Of a stretch of 8,012 nt of DNA, positions 5,622-8,012 are shown piece by piece. The position numbers and the translations under genes were made by a program. The stretch is taken from NCBI GenBank assembly GCA_030613915.1, contig JAUWKY010000095.1, forward strand, positions 1-8,012, in the 5' to 3' direction. Source of the DNA: Syntrophobacterales bacterium (GTDB taxonomy: Bacteria > Desulfobacterota > Syntrophobacteria > BM002). The notes under the pieces were generated by a model. It did not search any database, was not told where the DNA came from, and worked only from the letters and a program-made list of their open reading frames with translations. Each line of letters opens with the position of its first letter. Position 1 is the stretch's first letter.

Positions 5622-6653
5622 ATGGTGGAAGAAGCTTCGACCAAACCCAAAATGAGACGGTTGCGCCCCTTGTGGTCTCTGCTCCTGGTTCTCGTCCTCG
5701 CTTCGGCGTGGCTGGTTGGGGATATGCTCCATTTTATCAGAACTCCGGCCAGCTCGGAGCCGGCGGAAGTGGTGATGGAGGTCCCGGTGGGAATGTCGGT
5801 CCCAGCCTTGAGTGAGTTGCTGCACGAGCAGGGTCTGGTGCGCAGCGCCGGAAAATTTCGCTGGCTGGTTAGGTTCAAGGGGGCAGCCCGTCAGATCAAG
5901 GCTGGCGAGTATCAACTCTCAACCGGCCTTCGCCCGGGAGAGCTTCTCAACAAGATTATCCGCGGTGAGGTTCGACTTCACCAGATCACCTTTCCCGAAG
6001 GTTACACCCTTAAGCAGATGGCAGAGCTGCTCGAGGCCAGTAAGTTGGTCATTGCTGAGCGCTTCATCGCCGCCGCCGCCAACCCACCTTTCGTCCGTAG
6101 CCTGGATATACCGGCCACGAGTCTGGAAGGCTACCTTTTCCCTGATACTTACCGGTTTGCAAGGGGACTACCGGTCAAGACCGTGTTGCGCTCCTTCGTG
6201 ACCATGTTCAACCAGCACTTTGGCCCAGTCCAGGAGGAGCAAGCTCGCAAACTTGGTTTTACTCGCCACCAAGTGGTCATCCTTGCTTCGGTGGTGGAAA
6301 AGGAAACCGCGGCAGCCGAGGAACGTCCACTGATTGCCGGTGTGTTCTTAAATCGCCTCAGAAGACGGATCCGGCTTCAGAGTGACCCAACTGTAATTTA
6401 CGGACTAAGGAACTTCGATGGCAACCTCACCAGAGCCCACCTTCAGAAAGACACTCCCTATAACACCTACACCCGGCGAGGCTTGCCCATCGGCCCCATC
6501 TGCAATCCTGGAGCGGCATCTATCCAAGCAGTGCTCAACCCCACCTCCACACCCTATCTGTACTTTGTGGCCAAAAAAGACGGGACCCATCATTTCTCAA
6601 CCAATTTGGTGGAACACAACGCAGCGGTTTTGCGCCACCAAAAAAGGCGTTAA
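5622..6653 (+). CDS. mltG: Endolytic murein transglycosylase
   Basis: MltG (YceG) is an inner-membrane lytic transglycosylase that cuts nascent glycan strands and is thought to set glycan chain length. The 343-residue product has a short basic N-terminus (KPKMRRLRP), one transmembrane anchor (about 17-34, LWSLLLVLVLASAWLVGD) and a periplasmic LysM-like part (EVPVGMSVPALSELLHEQGL, 53-72; FPEGYTLKQMAELLEAS, 124-140). The catalytic YceG domain follows, with LEGYLFPDTY (168-177), ILASVVEKET with the catalytic Glu226, QSDPTVIYG (253-261), YNTYTRRGLPIGPICNPG (280-297) and YLYFVAKKDGTHHFS (312-326). It starts 33 nt after the sirtuin stop. GAGG lies close before the ATG (3-nt spacing), which suggests modest initiation. 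It is probably the last gene of the ligase-sirtuin unit, and the dcw cluster promoter follows. Confidence 0.95.
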   Translation: MVEEASTKPKMRRLRPLWSLLLVLVLASAWLVGDMLHFIRTPASSEPAEVVMEVPVGMSVPALSELLHEQGLVRSAGKFRWLVRFKGAARQIKAGEYQLSTGLRPGELLNKIIRGEVRLHQITFPEGYTLKQMAELLEASKLVIAERFIAAAANPPFVRSLDIPATSLEGYLFPDTYRFARGLPVKTVLRSFVTMFNQHFGPVQEEQARKLGFTRHQVVILASVVEKETAAAEERPLIAGVFLNRLRRRIRLQSDPTVIYGLRNFDGNLTRAHLQKDTPYNTYTRRGLPIGPICNPGAASIQAVLNPTSTPYLYFVAKKDGTHHFSTNLVEHNAAVLRHQKRR

Positions 6654-6789
6654 GAAATTATCATTGCACGATTCCCTTCAAACCACATAATGCAGTTGTC
6701 TAATAGCTAATTATTCTATATATTGATATCTGCTTGACCCAGGACCCAGATCTGAGAGTCGGTATAATCCTTTGATTTTGTTTTTTAAG

Positions 6790-6818
6790 TTGACATTTTG
6801 TGGGGCTAACTGTATAAA
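6790..6818 (+). promoter_or_regulatory. Sigma70-type promoter of mraZ (dcw cluster)
   Basis: A perfect -35 TTGACA (6790-6795), an optimal 17-nt spacer and a TATAAA -10 box (6813-6818) lie 63 nt before the mraZ ATG. The expected start of transcription (about 6825) falls at the left end of the MraZ-box array, so repressor bound there would block initiation or early elongation. The 135 nt between mltG and this promoter are AT-rich and contain no recognisable gene. Confidence 0.85.
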
Positions 6819-6820
6819 AG

Positions 6821-6860
6821 GTGTCAATAAGTGGGTAAAAGTGGTCATAAGTGTCAATCC
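6821..6860 (+). promoter_or_regulatory. MraZ box: four tandem 10-bp GTG repeats
   Basis: Four consecutive decamers begin with GTG at exact 10-bp steps: GTGTCAATAA (6821), GTGGGTAAAA (6831), GTGGTCATAA (6841), GTGTCAATCC (6851). All but the first are preceded by AA, giving AAGTGK every helical turn on one DNA face. Known MraZ operators are direct GTG-containing repeats at about 10-bp steps (TGGG-type in Escherichia coli, AAAGTG-type in Mycoplasma), which bind the ring-shaped MraZ oligomer. The array starts 3 nt after the -10 box and ends 20 nt before the mraZ ATG, as expected for autoregulation. Confidence 0.85.
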
Positions 6861-6880
6861 AATCCTGCTATGGAGTCTAC

Positions 6881-7321
6881 ATGTTCAGGGGTCGTTCCGT
6901 ACATACCCTGGATGTCAAGGGGCGTATACGCATTCCCGCAAGGTTTCGCGAGGTCCTCACAACCCGCTATGAAGACCGCTGTATAATCACCAACCTTGAC
7001 CGCTGTCTGATTGCTTATCCCTTATCAGAGTGGGAAATTATCGAACAAAAACTAGGAGAACTCTCCCTGGTTCGTCAGGATGTGAAGGCGTTTCAGCGCT
7101 TTTTCATTTCTGGCGCCACTGAATGTAATTTCGACAAGCAGGGAAGAATTCTGATCCCTCAGACTTTGCGTGAGCACGCCTCGTTAGAGCGTAATGTGGT
7201 GCTGGCAGGTATGCTCAAGAGCTTCGAAGTCTGGAGCAAGCCACTGTGGGATGAGGAAATTAACAGAGCCCGTGATGATTTTGCCGAGATTACCACAACT
7301 CTAGCAGAACTCGGCATTTGA
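6881..7321 (+). CDS. mraZ: Transcriptional regulator MraZ
   Basis: MraZ is the conserved first gene of the division/cell-wall cluster and encodes a DNA-binding repressor of its own operon. The 146-residue product has the usual length and two AbrB-like swapped-hairpin halves, each with the DxxxR motif: DVKGRIRIPARFRE (11-24) and DKQGRILIPQTLREHA (85-100). Between them is FQRFFISGATECNFD (71-85), typical of the family, and the end has the FEVWSKPLWDEE (115-126) signature. The frame is open back to a GTG at 6851, but that GTG lies inside the operator. The ATG at 6881 with GGAG 5 nt upstream gives the family's MFRGRSVHTLD start. rsmH follows, but at an unusually long distance because a mobile repeat sits between them. 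Confidence 0.96.
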   Translation: MFRGRSVHTLDVKGRIRIPARFREVLTTRYEDRCIITNLDRCLIAYPLSEWEIIEQKLGELSLVRQDVKAFQRFFISGATECNFDKQGRILIPQTLREHASLERNVVLAGMLKSFEVWSKPLWDEEINRARDDFAEITTTLAELGI

Positions 7322-7358
7322 TAAATCGCAATATAGGGTTCTAGCCCTCCACATATAA

Positions 7359-7505
7359 GAGAAACGGAGACGCGGCGGCGCGGCGTGACTTTAACACTTA
7401 CACAAAGAAGTATGGTGGGTGAAGACAACAGGGGCTTCACGGATCAAGAATATGAACAGCGCAGCAGACCGTTTTTTTTGCCGCGTCGCCGCGTCTCCGT
7501 TTCTC
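7359..7505. mobile_element. MITE-like element, 147 bp, with 26-bp terminal inverted repeats
   Basis: The left arm (7359-7384, beginning GAGAAACGGAGACGCGGC) and the right arm (7480-7505, ending CCGCGTCTCCGTTTCTC) are reverse complements over 26 bp with a single difference. That difference (G7378 opposite T7486) would still pair as G-U in RNA. The 95-bp centre contains no transposase and no convincing frame, only a T8 run at 7472-7479 before the right arm. No clear target-site duplication is seen at the edges. GC-rich arms of the type ACGGAGACGCGG are familiar from dispersed repeats in bacterial intergenic DNA. It lies 37 nt after mraZ and about 130 nt before rsmH. A transcript crossing it would form a very stable 26-bp stem. 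Confidence 0.8.
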
Positions 7506-7517
7506 CAACTCTGTCCA

Positions 7518-7601
7518 ATCGGTTTGAGCCGATAAGAAACCCTACTGGGGTTTGGGAATCAATCTGTCAATCACCCCCGCATCGCGCTATCTGATGAGGG
7601 G
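7518..7601 (+). other. Three consecutive hairpins in the rsmH leader
   Basis: Right of the MITE-like element are three potential stems in a row: ATCGG/CCGAT (7518-7522 with 7529-7533), AAACCC/GGGTTT (7537-7542 with 7548-7553), and CCCCGCATC with GATGAGGGG (7575-7583 with 7593-7601, one mismatch). None is followed by a U-run, so they are not plain terminators. They may be part of a leader RNA, the remains of another repeat, or chance. No known riboswitch class is recognised. Confidence 0.4.
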
Positions 7602-7638
7602 TTAGAATTGGGCTTCCATTTACCCGGCGGTGAGCGCG

Positions 7639-8012
7639 GTGCAGCAGCAGGAACACAGGCCGGTTCTCCTTGATGAAGTGATTGAGCACCTGCGCTGCGC
7701 TGCCGGAAAATGCTTTGTGGATGGCACGGTGGGTGGTGGTGGTCACGCTCGGGCCATCCTGGAAAAAACGGCGCCTGACGGCCGCTTAATCGGCATCGAT
7801 TGGGACGCAGACGCCTTGGCTAAGGCGCAGTCCAACCTGCAACCTTACGACGAGCGGCTCGTCCTGGTTAGGGAGAACTTCGCTCGAAGTGGCCCAGTCC
7901 TGGCGCGGCTTCATGTGCAGGCAGTGGACGGGAGTCTTCTGGATCTTGGGCTCTCCTCTTTCCAAGTGGATGTTGCCGAACGGGGGTTCAGTTTCAGCCA
8001 GCCTGGCCCGTT
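7639..8012 (+). CDS. rsmH: 16S rRNA (cytosine(1402)-N(4))-methyltransferase, N-terminal part (runs off right edge)
   Basis: RsmH (MraW) uses S-adenosylmethionine to methylate N4 of C1402 in the ribosomal P site. About 124 codons are present. Family blocks are HRPVLLDEVIEHL (6-18), the SAM-binding motif DGTVGGGGHA (28-37), IGIDWDADAL (51-60), with Asp54 as the expected ribose ligand, then LLDLGLSSFQVD (100-111) and RGFSFS (115-120). No ATG exists in frame after the TAG at about 7605, so the start must be GTG. The GTG at 7639 is preceded by GGTGAG 4 nt upstream; a GTG at 7630 is an alternative adding three residues. It is the second gene of the dcw cluster after mraZ. The 317-nt gap, a non-ATG start and a weak ribosome site suggest low translation. 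Confidence 0.93.
   Translation, partial: MQQQEHRPVLLDEVIEHLRCAAGKCFVDGTVGGGGHARAILEKTAPDGRLIGIDWDADALAKAQSNLQPYDERLVLVRENFARSGPVLARLHVQAVDGSLLDLGLSSFQVDVAERGFSFSQPGP

Noticed and set aside
6735..6768. Second mraZ promoter: TTGACC with a perfect TATAAT at 6763-6768
   Set aside because: The spacer is about 23 nt, too long for sigma70, and no other -35 fits the TATAAT; the promoter at 6790-6818 is far better.
7385..7594. 69-codon plus-strand frame containing PRRRVSVSP
   Set aside because: It begins inside the MITE-like element and is the usual spurious translation of its GC-rich arm.

Overview
The window looks like a chromosomal segment from a Desulfobacterota-type bacterium (the former Deltaproteobacteria, for example a sulfate reducer or syntroph). 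This rests on an ahbB-type siroheme decarboxylase gene next to hemL, a DUF2156 protein, a RimK-like ATP-grasp gene of a type I associate with this group, and dispersed palindromic intergenic repeats common in such genomes. The taxonomic call is inference; no rRNA or other marker is present.

Left part (1-1434, minus strand). A 5' fragment of hemL (glutamate-1-semialdehyde aminomutase) runs off the left edge. It is preceded by ahbB, and a 220-nt gap between the two holds an array of small GC-rich hairpins separated by TGAC words. Together the genes point to tetrapyrrole synthesis through the siroheme-dependent (alternative) heme pathway. Further right on the same strand is a 42-residue cysteine-rich protein gene that was found by eye. 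It has its own sigma70-like promoter, a Shine-Dalgarno site and a textbook terminator. Next to it is a possible gene remnant.

Middle part (1734-5588, plus strand). A DUF2156 protein (GNAT-fold, aminoacyl-transferase-like) is followed by alanine dehydrogenase (ald), which has all four classical active-site residues. A palindromic intergenic repeat of about 165 bp comes next and abuts a RimK-like ATP-grasp ligase gene. The stop codon of the ligase overlaps the start of a class III (SIRT5/CobB-like) sirtuin gene, so these two are very likely translationally coupled.

Right part (5622-8012, plus strand). mltG (endolytic murein transglycosylase) follows the sirtuin after 33 nt and probably ends that transcription unit. 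A new unit, the division/cell-wall (dcw) cluster, starts with a near-consensus promoter, a four-copy 10-bp MraZ-box array, mraZ, and then a truncated rsmH running off the right edge. The mraZ-rsmH junction is unusually long (317 nt). It contains a MITE-like element with 26-bp terminal inverted repeats, followed by three consecutive hairpins.

No tRNA, rRNA, CRISPR array or transposase gene was seen. Most of the window is ordinary housekeeping DNA. The parts worth a second look are the intergenic ones: the TGAC/hairpin array, the small Cys protein unit, the MraZ box, and the MITE inside the dcw cluster.
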